Source of the DNA: JBBDWK01 sp040902885
GTDB taxonomy: Bacteria; Acidobacteriota; Terriglobia; Bryobacterales; Bryobacteraceae
Assembly: GCA_040902885.1 (NCBI GenBank)
Contig: JBBDWK010000072.1
Coordinates: 1-20,139, forward strand
Direction: 5' to 3'
Length of the DNA stretch: 20,139 nucleotides
Within the stretch, counting starts at the first letter, position 1. Each line of letters starts with the position of its first letter. Positions 13,861 to 20,139 of this stretch are shown here, piece after piece. The position numbers were made by a program, and so were the translations under genes. The notes beneath the pieces were generated by a model that saw only the letters and a list, made by a program, of their open reading frames with translations, searched no databases and was not told the DNA's origin.

Positions 13861-14645
13861 AGGCCAAACCCAAGGTAGTGGTAGTCATGCCCGCCTACAA
13901 TGCGGCCAAAACGCTCCACATGACGTACGCGGACCTGCCGCGCGACGTGGTCGATTTAGTGATCCTTGTGGACGACGGAAGCAAGGACGAGACCGCGCGC
14001 CTTGCGCGCGAGCTGGGTCTCGAGCTGTTCGTCCATAACCGGAACTACGGCTACGGCGCGAACCAGAAAACCTGCTACCGCGAGGCGCTGCGGGCCGGCG
14101 CCGATATCGTGGTGATGGTCCATCCGGATTATCAGTACGACCCCACGCTGCTGCCCGAGATCATCCAGCCCATTCAGGAAGGCCGTGCGGACGTGGTGCT
14201 GGGCTCGCGGCTGCTCAGCTCCTCGCCGATGGCACAGGGCATGCCCTGGTGGAAGTATGTTGCCAACCGGTTCCTCACGCGGCTGGAGAACGTCGTCTTC
14301 GGGCTGGAGCTTTCCGAGTATCACACCGGCTATCGAGCCTTCCGGAGGGAGGTGCTCGAATCGGTGAACTTGCAGATGAACTCGGACAAATTTATCTTCG
14401 ACCAGGAGATTGTGGCGCAGATTGTGCAACTGAAGCTGCGCATTGCAGAGGTGTCCGTGCCTACGCGCTACTTCGCGCAGGCGTCTTCGGCATCGTTCGT
14501 GCAGAGCAGCGTCTACGGCGTATCCATCCTGTGGCTGCTGCTGCGGTTTCTGCTGCATCGGTCGGGAGTCTCCCGGCAGTTGCAGTTCGAAAGCCTGGAG
14601 CGGAGATACTTCACCGCCGAGACGCCGAGGCGCGGAGAAAACTAG
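13857..14645 (+). CDS. GT2 glycosyltransferase (polyprenyl-phosphate sugar synthase type)
   Basis: A 262-residue GT-A fold protein similar to DPM1/dolichol-phosphate mannosyltransferase-like enzymes. It shows VVVVMPAYNAAKTL (7-20), the nucleotide-binding VDDGSKDET (38-46), HPDYQYDP (89-96, the DXD-equivalent metal site) and EYHTGYRAFRREVL (154-167). Such enzymes move a sugar from a nucleotide donor to a polyprenyl phosphate or similar acceptor at the inner membrane. Residues 219-233 are hydrophobic and may touch the membrane. The last 11 residues (FTAETPRRGEN) are coded by a dispersed-repeat-like sequence and are probably not part of the ancestral protein. Its stop overlaps the leuD stop by two bases on the opposite strand. 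Confidence 0.9.
   Translation: MKAKPKVVVVMPAYNAAKTLHMTYADLPRDVVDLVILVDDGSKDETARLARELGLELFVHNRNYGYGANQKTCYREALRAGADIVVMVHPDYQYDPTLLPEIIQPIQEGRADVVLGSRLLSSSPMAQGMPWWKYVANRFLTRLENVVFGLELSEYHTGYRAFRREVLESVNLQMNSDKFIFDQEIVAQIVQLKLRIAEVSVPTRYFAQASSASFVQSSVYGVSILWLLLRFLLHRSGVSRQLQFESLERRYFTAETPRRGEN
14610..14641 (+). repeat. Purine/GC dispersed repeat-like tail (CGCCGAGACGCCGAG type)
   Basis: A stretch with the TTCACCGC start, GAGACGC-CGAGGCGC core and GGAGAAAA end, a form of the short repeat that occurs scattered in many environmental genomes and is often translated as a TAET-x-RR-x-E tail. Here it is read in frame as the C-terminus of the glycosyltransferase. The identification rests on recall of the pattern; only one copy is seen in this window. 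Confidence 0.45.
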
Positions 14646-15253
14646 AGCTGCAACGTGTCGATCGAGCCCACCCGTTTCGCTTCGAAGGCCGCGATGGCGG
14701 CTTCGTTGTTTTGGATGTAACCCAGCTCGTCGACGCCTTCTAGTAAGCAGTGCTTCGAAAAGCCGTCCACCGGGAACTCAACCGCGCGGCCGTCGGGCAG
14801 CGTGAGCGTTTGAGCCGCCAGGTCGACGGCAACCTCGGCTTGCGGATCTCTCTCCACCAACGCGAAGAGCCAGGCGTGGATGTCCGCCGGAACTTCGATC
14901 GGAAGGAGCGAATTCTTCAGCGAGTTCTGCTTGAAGATGTCGGCGAACGAGGTGCTTACGATCGCACGGAAGCCGAACTGCGTCAGCGCCCACGGGGCGT
15001 GCTCCCGGGAGCTGCCACAGCCGAAGTTGTCTCCCGCAAGCAGAATGGAGGCTCCTTTTCCTTCCGGCCGGTTCAGAAGAAAGTCCGGCTTCGGATTGCC
15101 CCGCTCGTCGTAGCGCCAGTCGAAGAAGAGCTGCAGGTCGAGTCCCTGCTTCGACGTGGTCTTCAGGAAGCGCGCCGGGATGATCTGGTCGGTGTCGATA
15201 TTGTTGATCGGAAGCGGCGCCAGGCGGCTTTTGAAATTGGTAAAGGGCTGCAT
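14642..15253 (-). CDS. leuD: 3-isopropylmalate dehydratase small subunit LeuD
   Basis: A 203-residue protein (E. coli 201) forming the swivelling domain of isopropylmalate isomerase, which with LeuC converts 2- to 3-isopropylmalate. Visible: NIDTDQIIPARFL (18-30), the GDNFGCGSSREHAPWAL active-site loop, and the closing LDxx-like FSKHCLLEGVDELGYI segment. The start lies one base after the leuC stop, so translation is coupled. It is the last gene of the leu operon and ends against the convergent glycosyltransferase, with no terminator visible between them. Confidence 0.96.
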   Translation of the reverse strand: MQPFTNFKSRLAPLPINNIDTDQIIPARFLKTTSKQGLDLQLFFDWRYDERGNPKPDFLLNRPEGKGASILLAGDNFGCGSSREHAPWALTQFGFRAIVSTSFADIFKQNSLKNSLLPIEVPADIHAWLFALVERDPQAEVAVDLAAQTLTLPDGRAVEFPVDGFSKHCLLEGVDELGYIQNNEAAIAAFEAKRVGSIDTLQL

Positions 15254-15254
15254 A

Positions 15255-16661
15255 TCAGAGAAACGTCCTTACGTCGGTTACCACGCCGGTGACGGCGGAG
15301 GCGGCGGCGGTCAGAGGGCTTGCGAGAAACGTGCGGCCTCCCTTGCCCTGCCTTCCTTCGAAATTGCGGTTGCTGGTGGACACGCTGTACTCGCCGGGTG
15401 AAAGCTGGTCACCGTTCATCGCAATGCACATCGAGCAGCCCGGCTCCCGCCAGTCGCATCCGGCTTCGCGGAAAATCCGCGGCAGGCCTTCCGCTTCCGC
15501 CTGGCGCTTCACCTCCTGGGATCCGGGAACCACCATCACACGCACTTTCGGACTCACCTTGCGGCCCTTCAGCAGAGCGGCGGCGCTGCGAAGGTCGGAG
15601 ATGCGCGAGTTGGTGCAGCTTCCGATGAACACGACATTCACCGGATGGCCCAACAGCGGCCGGCCGCCTTCGAGACCCATATAGCGCAAGGCTTTGGTCA
15701 CCGAGTCGCGTTGCAATGGGTCGGCAATCTCGGACGGATTGGGCAGCGGCGCGGTGATGGGCACTCCCATGCCCGGATTCGTGCCGTAGGTGATCATCGG
15801 CTCCAGTGCATCGGCATCAATGACCGCCTCACGATCGAACACCGCATCGCTGTCGCTGGGAAGCTGTTTCCAACGGGCCAGCGCCGCTTCCCAGTCGGCG
15901 CCTTTCGGCGCCTGCGGGCGTCCGCAGAGGTACTCGAAGGTCTTGTCGTCCGGAGCGATCATGCCGGCGCGCGCGCCGCCTTCGATGGACATGTTGCACA
16001 CCGTCATGCGCTCTTCCATCGACAGCCCGCGTATCGTCGAGCCGCAGTACTCGAACACCGAGCCCGTCCCTCCGCCCACGCCGATGCGCGCGATCAACGC
16101 CAGAATGATGTCCTTGGCGGTCACGCCGGCTCTCAGCGTCCCGTCCACGCGCACGCGAAACGACTTCGACTTGCGCTGCAACAGGCACTGTGTGGCCAGC
16201 ACGTGCTCCACTTCGCTGGTGCCGATGCCGAAGGCCAGGGCGCCGAAAGCGCCGTGCGTGGCCGTGTGACTGTCGCCGCAGACCACGGTCATGCCCGGCT
16301 GCGTGACACCCAGCTCGGGGCCGATGACGTGTACGATGCCCTGGCGGTCGCTGTCCGCACCAAAGCAGGCGATGCCGAACTCCTTGCAGTTAGTCTCCAA
16401 CTGCGCGAGCTGTTTGGCGGCGATCTGGTCCACGATGGGCAGGCTGCGGTCCGTGGTGGGAATGCTGTGATCCGCCGTCGCCACGGTGAGGTCCGGGCGG
16501 CGGACCTTCAAACCGCGATCTCGCAGCCCCTGGAAGGCCTGCGGCGAAGTGACTTCGTGCACCAGGTGAAGGTCCACGAAGAGCAGCGCGGGCGCTCCCG
16601 GCTGCTCGTGGACAATGTGGGAATCCCAGACTTTTTCAACAATGGTTCTAGGTTTGCTCAT
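15255..16661 (-). CDS. leuC: 3-isopropylmalate dehydratase large subunit LeuC
   Basis: A 468-residue aconitase-family subunit (E. coli 466). The three cysteines binding the [4Fe-4S] cluster are C349 (IGSCTNSR), C409 and C412 (EPGCSMCIAMN). Other conserved parts are VWDSHIV, LLFVDLHLVHEVTSPQAF, CGDSHTATHGAFGALAFGIGTSEVEH, and the GGARAG-containing SIEGGARAGMIAPD. ATG 16661 matches the family start; an eight-residue upstream extension would overlap leuB. It starts 2 bp after leuB. Its cluster depends on Fe-S assembly, for which the isc operon lies 7 kb away. Confidence 0.97.
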   Translation of the reverse strand: MSKPRTIVEKVWDSHIVHEQPGAPALLFVDLHLVHEVTSPQAFQGLRDRGLKVRRPDLTVATADHSIPTTDRSLPIVDQIAAKQLAQLETNCKEFGIACFGADSDRQGIVHVIGPELGVTQPGMTVVCGDSHTATHGAFGALAFGIGTSEVEHVLATQCLLQRKSKSFRVRVDGTLRAGVTAKDIILALIARIGVGGGTGSVFEYCGSTIRGLSMEERMTVCNMSIEGGARAGMIAPDDKTFEYLCGRPQAPKGADWEAALARWKQLPSDSDAVFDREAVIDADALEPMITYGTNPGMGVPITAPLPNPSEIADPLQRDSVTKALRYMGLEGGRPLLGHPVNVVFIGSCTNSRISDLRSAAALLKGRKVSPKVRVMVVPGSQEVKRQAEAEGLPRIFREAGCDWREPGCSMCIAMNGDQLSPGEYSVSTSNRNFEGRQGKGGRTFLASPLTAAASAVTGVVTDVRTFL

Positions 16662-16663
16662 TT

Positions 16664-17752
16664 CTAACGCTCCAACGCCGCGCAAACGGCCTCGCCAACC
16701 TCTTCCGTAGTGGCGGGCTTGCCGGCCGGTTTCAAATCCGCCGTTACCCGCCCGCCCGTAAGAACGGTCTCCAAGGCGGCGTTCACGGCCGCGGCTTCTT
16801 CCTTCAACCCAAAACTGTACTCCAGCATCGCCGCCACCGAGCCAATGGCTCCCAGCGGATTCGCTTTGTTCTGCCCGGCGATATCCGGCGCCGATCCGTG
16901 TACCGGCTCGTACAGGCCGGTCCAGGCGCCGGAGGGCTTGCGCCCGCCGATGGATGCGGAGGGCAACATGCCGATGGAGCCTGCCAGCACCGCTCCTTCG
17001 TCGCTCAGGATATCGCCGAACATGTTCTCCGTGAGCACTACGTCGAAACGGCGCGGGTTCAGGACAAGCTGCATGGCGCAGTTATCCACCAGGATGTGAT
17101 CGAGCGCGACGTCCGGATACTCGGCGGCCAGTTCGGAGACCACGCGCCGCCAGAGCTGCGAATTTTCGAGAACGTTCGATTTGTCGACCGAGGTCACTTT
17201 CTTGCGGCGGCCCCGCGCCAGGTGAAAGGCCATGCGCGACACGCGCTCGATCTCCGCTCGCGTGTAGGTCATTGTGTTCACGGCCCGGGTTTCGGGACCA
17301 TCGCCCGAGATGCCGCGCGGGGTGCCGTAGTAGATGCCTCCGGTCAGCTCGCGCACAATGATCATGTCGGTGCCCTCGACCAGATGATTCTTGAGCGGCG
17401 ACGAGTCGATGAGCGCGGCATAGGCACGCACGGGACGCAGGTTGGCATAAACGCCGAGCGTTTTGCGAATGCCCAGCAGACCGCGCTCCGGGCGCTTCTC
17501 GGGCGGCGCGTCGTCGAACTCCGGCAGGCCCACCGCGCCCATCAGTGTGGCATCCGCGCACAGCGCCAGCTCGGCGGTCTTATCGGGAAGAGGCGTCCCG
17601 GTCTTGTGAATCGCGATGCCGCCCAGCAGCCCTTCCGTCAGCGTGAGGCTATGGTTCCATTTCCGCGCGACCTCGCGCAGGACGCGCACGGCTTCGCGCG
17701 TAACTTCAGTACCGATGCCATCTCCGGGCAGAACAAGAATATTCAGGTTCAT
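16664..17752 (-). CDS. leuB: 3-isopropylmalate dehydrogenase LeuB
   Basis: A 362-residue NAD-dependent beta-decarboxylating dehydrogenase of normal length. It oxidises and decarboxylates 3-isopropylmalate to 2-oxoisocaproate, the third step of leucine synthesis. Visible: LPGDGIGTEV (8-17), LLGIRKTLGVYANLRPVRAY (substrate-binding arginines), ELTGGIYYGTPRG, VDKSNVLENSQLWR, the metal-binding aspartates in VDNCAMQLV and ENMFGDILSDEGA, and EPVHGSAPDIAGQNKANP. It lies 17 bp after leuA. Confidence 0.97.
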   Translation of the reverse strand: MNLNILVLPGDGIGTEVTREAVRVLREVARKWNHSLTLTEGLLGGIAIHKTGTPLPDKTAELALCADATLMGAVGLPEFDDAPPEKRPERGLLGIRKTLGVYANLRPVRAYAALIDSSPLKNHLVEGTDMIIVRELTGGIYYGTPRGISGDGPETRAVNTMTYTRAEIERVSRMAFHLARGRRKKVTSVDKSNVLENSQLWRRVVSELAAEYPDVALDHILVDNCAMQLVLNPRRFDVVLTENMFGDILSDEGAVLAGSIGMLPSASIGGRKPSGAWTGLYEPVHGSAPDIAGQNKANPLGAIGSVAAMLEYSFGLKEEAAAVNAALETVLTGGRVTADLKPAGKPATTEEVGEAVCAALER

Positions 17753-17769
17753 GTGAGGTGATACTCGAG

Positions 17770-18948
17770 CTAATCTCCGGCGGCCTGAGCGCTGTTCCGT
17801 ACCTGCAGGAACTCTTCGACGAGGCCTGTAATCTCCTCGTCGAGGAGGCCCTTCTTGCGGTCCGCGAGCGCCGTGAAGCGTTTGTAAACCTCGTCCAGCT
17901 CGGCCTTGTCGAGCGAGTAACCCAGGGTCTGGCAGCGCTCATGCAGCGCGTGACGCCCGCTGTGCTTGCCCAGCACGAGCTTGCCCTCGGGCACGCCGAC
18001 AGACTTCGGATCGATAATTTCGTACGTGCTCTTCTCTTTCAGATAGCCGTCCTGGTGGATGCCCGCTTCGTGCGCGAATGCGTTGCGTCCCACGATGGCC
18101 TTATTCGGCTGCGGGCCGAAGGCGATGATGGAGCTGAGCAACTGGCTGCAGGCGTAAAGGTGCTCGGTGTGGATGCCCGTGCGATACGGCAGGCGGTCAT
18201 TGCGCGTCTTCATCGCCATGACGATCTCTTCGAGCGAGCAGTTGCCCGCGCGTTCTCCGATCCCGTTGATGGTGCACTCGATCTGCCGCGCGCCGGCCTG
18301 CACGGCGGCTATCGAATTCGCGACCGCAAGACCCAGATCGTCGTGGCAGTGTACGCTGACGATGGCGCAATCTCCCAGCGCGCGCGCGATACGTCCGATG
18401 AGCGCGCCGTATTCCTCCGGCACCGAGTAGCCAACGGTATCGGGAATATTCACCGTGCGGGCGCCGGCCGCGACCACGGCTTTCGATACTTTCTCCAGAT
18501 ATTCGGGATCGGTGCGGGCGCCGTCCTCGGCCGAAAACTCGACATCGTCGACGTACCGCCGCGCCAGCTCCACCGCGGCCACCGCATCGTCGAACACCTG
18601 CTGCTGAGATTTCTTGAGCTTGTGCTTCAGATGAATCTCGCTGGTGGCGATAAAGGTGTGAATGCGGGGCCGCTTGGCATGCTGGAGAGCGCGCGCGGCG
18701 CGTTCCACGTCCAGAGTGCAGGAACGCGCCAGCGCGGCCACCTGTACCCAAGGGAACTCGCGGCTCACCGCGTCCACGGCCTCAAAATCGCCTTCCGAAG
18801 CGATCGGAAAGCCGGCTTCCATGATGTCCACGCCAAGCTCGGCCAGCTTGTATGCCATCCGAAGCTTTTCCGGCACGGTCATGCTGCAGCCGGGCGACTG
18901 TTCGCCGTCGCGAAGCGTCGTGTCGAATATGTAGACTCTCTCGCTCAT
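17770..18948 (-). CDS. leuA: 2-isopropylmalate synthase LeuA, lacking the regulatory domain
   Basis: Commits 2-oxoisovalerate plus acetyl-CoA to leucine. The catalytic TIM barrel is complete: IFDTTLRDGEQSPG with R13 and D14, metal-binding H200 and H202 in SVHCHDDLGLAVANS, NGIGERAGNCSLEE, and the following HEAGIHQDG subdomain. At 392 residues it ends right after the ALADRKKGLLDEE helix, where E. coli LeuA (523 residues) continues into the C-terminal LeuA-dimer domain that binds leucine. That domain is absent and there is no room for it: leuB begins 17 bp later. Leucine feedback is thus probably missing or different. Homocitrate or citramalate synthase is less likely given leuBCD. ATG 18948 was chosen over GTG 18954 for the GGAG 10 nt upstream. 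Confidence 0.93.
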   Translation of the reverse strand: MSERVYIFDTTLRDGEQSPGCSMTVPEKLRMAYKLAELGVDIMEAGFPIASEGDFEAVDAVSREFPWVQVAALARSCTLDVERAARALQHAKRPRIHTFIATSEIHLKHKLKKSQQQVFDDAVAAVELARRYVDDVEFSAEDGARTDPEYLEKVSKAVVAAGARTVNIPDTVGYSVPEEYGALIGRIARALGDCAIVSVHCHDDLGLAVANSIAAVQAGARQIECTINGIGERAGNCSLEEIVMAMKTRNDRLPYRTGIHTEHLYACSQLLSSIIAFGPQPNKAIVGRNAFAHEAGIHQDGYLKEKSTYEIIDPKSVGVPEGKLVLGKHSGRHALHERCQTLGYSLDKAELDEVYKRFTALADRKKGLLDEEITGLVEEFLQVRNSAQAAGD

Positions 18949-19047
18949 GCGCACCCCACTCCGGTATTATGCGGACCAAAGGTGTGATTTGGCAAATTTA
19001 TAATATTAAGAAGAACGATAAACGAATATAATGGATACTGAGGACCG
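18949..19047. promoter_or_regulatory. Divergent leuA / lysR control region
   Basis: A 99-bp AT-rich spacer between divergent starts. For leuA (minus strand) TTGCCA (18990-18995) and CATAAT (18966-18971) are 18 bp apart. For the regulator (plus strand) there are two perfect TATAAT hexamers, at 18999-19004 and 19027-19032, without clear -35 boxes. The palindrome TAATATTA (19001-19008) overlaps the first and could be part of a LysR-type T-N11-A operator. Exact start sites are not determined. Confidence 0.55.
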
Positions 19048-19926
19048 ATGGAGCTTTATCTTTTGCACGTTTTCTCGACCGTTGCGGGCGAAAAAAGCTT
19101 TTCGCGCGCCGCCGATAAGCTGCTGCGGACGCAGCCGGCGATATCGCTGGCGCTGCAGCGGCTGGAGAACGATCTGGGCGAAAAGCTGATTGAGCGTTCG
19201 GCCAAGGAGCTGGTGCTGACGGACGCGGGCAAGGCCGTGCTCGATTACGCGCGGCGCTTCGAAAATTTGCAGCAGGAGATGGGCAACGCACTGGCCGAGC
19301 TGCGCGACAACTCCGCGGGCCGGCTTTCCATCGGCGCGAACGAATCGACCACGCTGTACCTGCTGCGTCACATCCAGGAGTACCGGCGGCTCTACCCGCG
19401 GGTGAAAGTGCAGGTGCAGCGCAGCCTCTCGAGCAAGGTTCCGGCGGAGCTGATCGACGGCAACCTGGAGTTGGGCGTCATCAGCTACGAGCCGGCCGAC
19501 GAGCGTCTGGTCTCCACGGTGATCTATACGGACTCGCTGGTGCTGGTGGTCTCGCCGCTGCACCGTCTGGCGCGCCGTAGGAAGGTGTCCATCGCCGAAC
19601 TCGGAGCGGAGACCTTCATCGCGCATAACGTGGTCTCCCCGTACCGGGAGCTGGTGCTGCGCGAGTTTCAGAGGCACAAAGTTCCGTTGAACATCTCGGT
19701 GGAGATGCCGACGGTGGAGACCATACGCAAGCTCGTGCAAAGCGGAGAGGGTGTGGCGTTTCTTCCGAGGATGTGCGTGGAGCAGGAGATCGACCGCAAG
19801 CTGCTGCGCGCGCTGACCGTGGATGAGATGAACGTGGAGCGAAAGATCCGCCTGGTCTACCCGGCGCGGCGGGGCCTGAGCCACGCGGCGAAGGCGTTTC
19901 TGGAAGTGGTGCGGGGGCTCGGGTAA
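19048..19926 (+). CDS. LysR-type transcriptional regulator, divergent from leuABCD
   Basis: A 292-residue LTTR. The N-terminal winged helix (1-60) is typical: LHVFSTVAGEKSFSRAADKL, TQPAISLALQRLENDLGEKL, LTDAGKAVLDYA, followed by a linker helix and a periplasmic-binding-protein-like effector domain (about 90-290; GRLSIGANESTT, ELIDGNLELGVISYEP, VQSGEGVAFLPRMCVEQE). LTTRs usually control the gene divergent from them, here the leu operon, in response to a pathway metabolite; this is inferred from position. It is not a recognisable LeuO. ATG 19048 follows a GAGG at 19040-19043. Confidence 0.92.
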   Translation: MELYLLHVFSTVAGEKSFSRAADKLLRTQPAISLALQRLENDLGEKLIERSAKELVLTDAGKAVLDYARRFENLQQEMGNALAELRDNSAGRLSIGANESTTLYLLRHIQEYRRLYPRVKVQVQRSLSSKVPAELIDGNLELGVISYEPADERLVSTVIYTDSLVLVVSPLHRLARRRKVSIAELGAETFIAHNVVSPYRELVLREFQRHKVPLNISVEMPTVETIRKLVQSGEGVAFLPRMCVEQEIDRKLLRALTVDEMNVERKIRLVYPARRGLSHAAKAFLEVVRGLG

Positions 19927-20139
19927 GGAACTTTGGTCTAGCCAAGTTCGTTGGCCGGGAGTAATCGCGACGTAACTTCCCAGAAGAGGACTTCTGGCCC
20001 GCGGTGCAGCATCGAGGTGCAGACACAGTACGTCAACCTCGGTGTGGCCGTTTTTTCGACACGGAAGTTTGAAGATCCACTAGCCCGAAGTTCCTAACCC
20101 CTCCAAGGGGTTAAATCCCTGATACCAGAGGTACTCGGC
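19927..20139. other. Gene-free 3' end of the window with several hairpins
   Basis: No coding sequence is supported. Four inverted repeats were found: GAACTTtGG/CCAAGTTC (19928-19949, one bulge) right after the LysR stop; CCAGAAG/CTTCTGG with loop AGGA (19980-19997); CGAGGT/ACCTCG (20013-20041), followed nine bases later by a T6 run (20051-20056); and TAACCCC/GGGGTTA with a 5-nt loop (20095-20113). The third, with its T-run, is the best candidate for the terminator of the regulator gene, though the gap before the T-run makes it imperfect. Confidence 0.5.

Noticed and set aside
17758..18987. A 409-codon plus-strand open frame
   Set aside because: It is antisense to leuA and extends across its promoter, with no protein-family features.
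20095..20122. A T-arm-like segment (GGGGTTAAATCCC) as part of a tRNA
   Set aside because: The TTC of the T loop is missing and no D-arm, anticodon arm or acceptor stem can be formed around it.

Overview
The window is a GC-rich bacterial chromosome segment. Dense, mostly housekeeping gene content, a complete ISC iron-sulfur operon, a multiheme cytochrome c fused to TPRs, an SGLT-type symporter, a TAT-exported sugar-isomerase-like protein and a WD40 repeat protein together suggest an Acidobacteriota-type soil bacterium (Solibacter/Bryobacterales-like). That placement is an inference from gene style; no rRNA or marker phylogeny is available here.

Left part (1-3540) is the accessory region. It opens with the 3' end of a WD40 beta-propeller gene whose last blades are nearly identical 126-bp units. 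A secreted xylose-isomerase-like TIM barrel protein follows, then a HEPN-domain protein of the AbiU2 type carrying an Rx4H RNase motif, then about 425 bp without a gene. On the minus strand comes a BrnT-type toxin with its overlapping antitoxin, closed by a 64-bp site that looks like an integron attC recombination site and supplies the last 20 codons of the antitoxin. A probable terminator and a 98-bp two-tier inverted repeat separate this island from the core genes.

Middle part (3483-9961) is a plus-strand run of core genes: iscR-iscS-iscU-iscA-hscB-hscA-iscX, the full cluster that builds Fe-S clusters on IscU and hands them on through the HscA/HscB chaperones under an Rrf2 Fe-S sensor. An extended -10 promoter at the iscX stop then starts rpmI-rplT (L35, L20), followed almost without gaps by a small coiled-coil protein, ZapA (FtsZ-ring factor) and a seven-heme cytochrome with a C-terminal TPR region.

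Right part: a minus-strand SGLT-like Na+/solute symporter converges on the cytochrome gene. Divergent from it is a translationally coupled pair, a SAM methyltransferase and a polyprenyl-phosphate-sugar-type GT2 glycosyltransferase, whose 3' end is a repeat-derived tail. The leucine operon leuA-leuB-leuC-leuD runs on the minus strand, with a LysR-type regulator divergent from leuA over a 99-bp AT-rich spacer. LeuA lacks the C-terminal allosteric domain. The last 213 bp hold no gene but several hairpins.

No rRNA, tRNA, transposase, integrase or CRISPR array was seen. The best leads for something unusual are the attC-bounded toxin-antitoxin cassette beside the HEPN gene, the long palindrome upstream of iscR, and the regulatory-domain-less LeuA.
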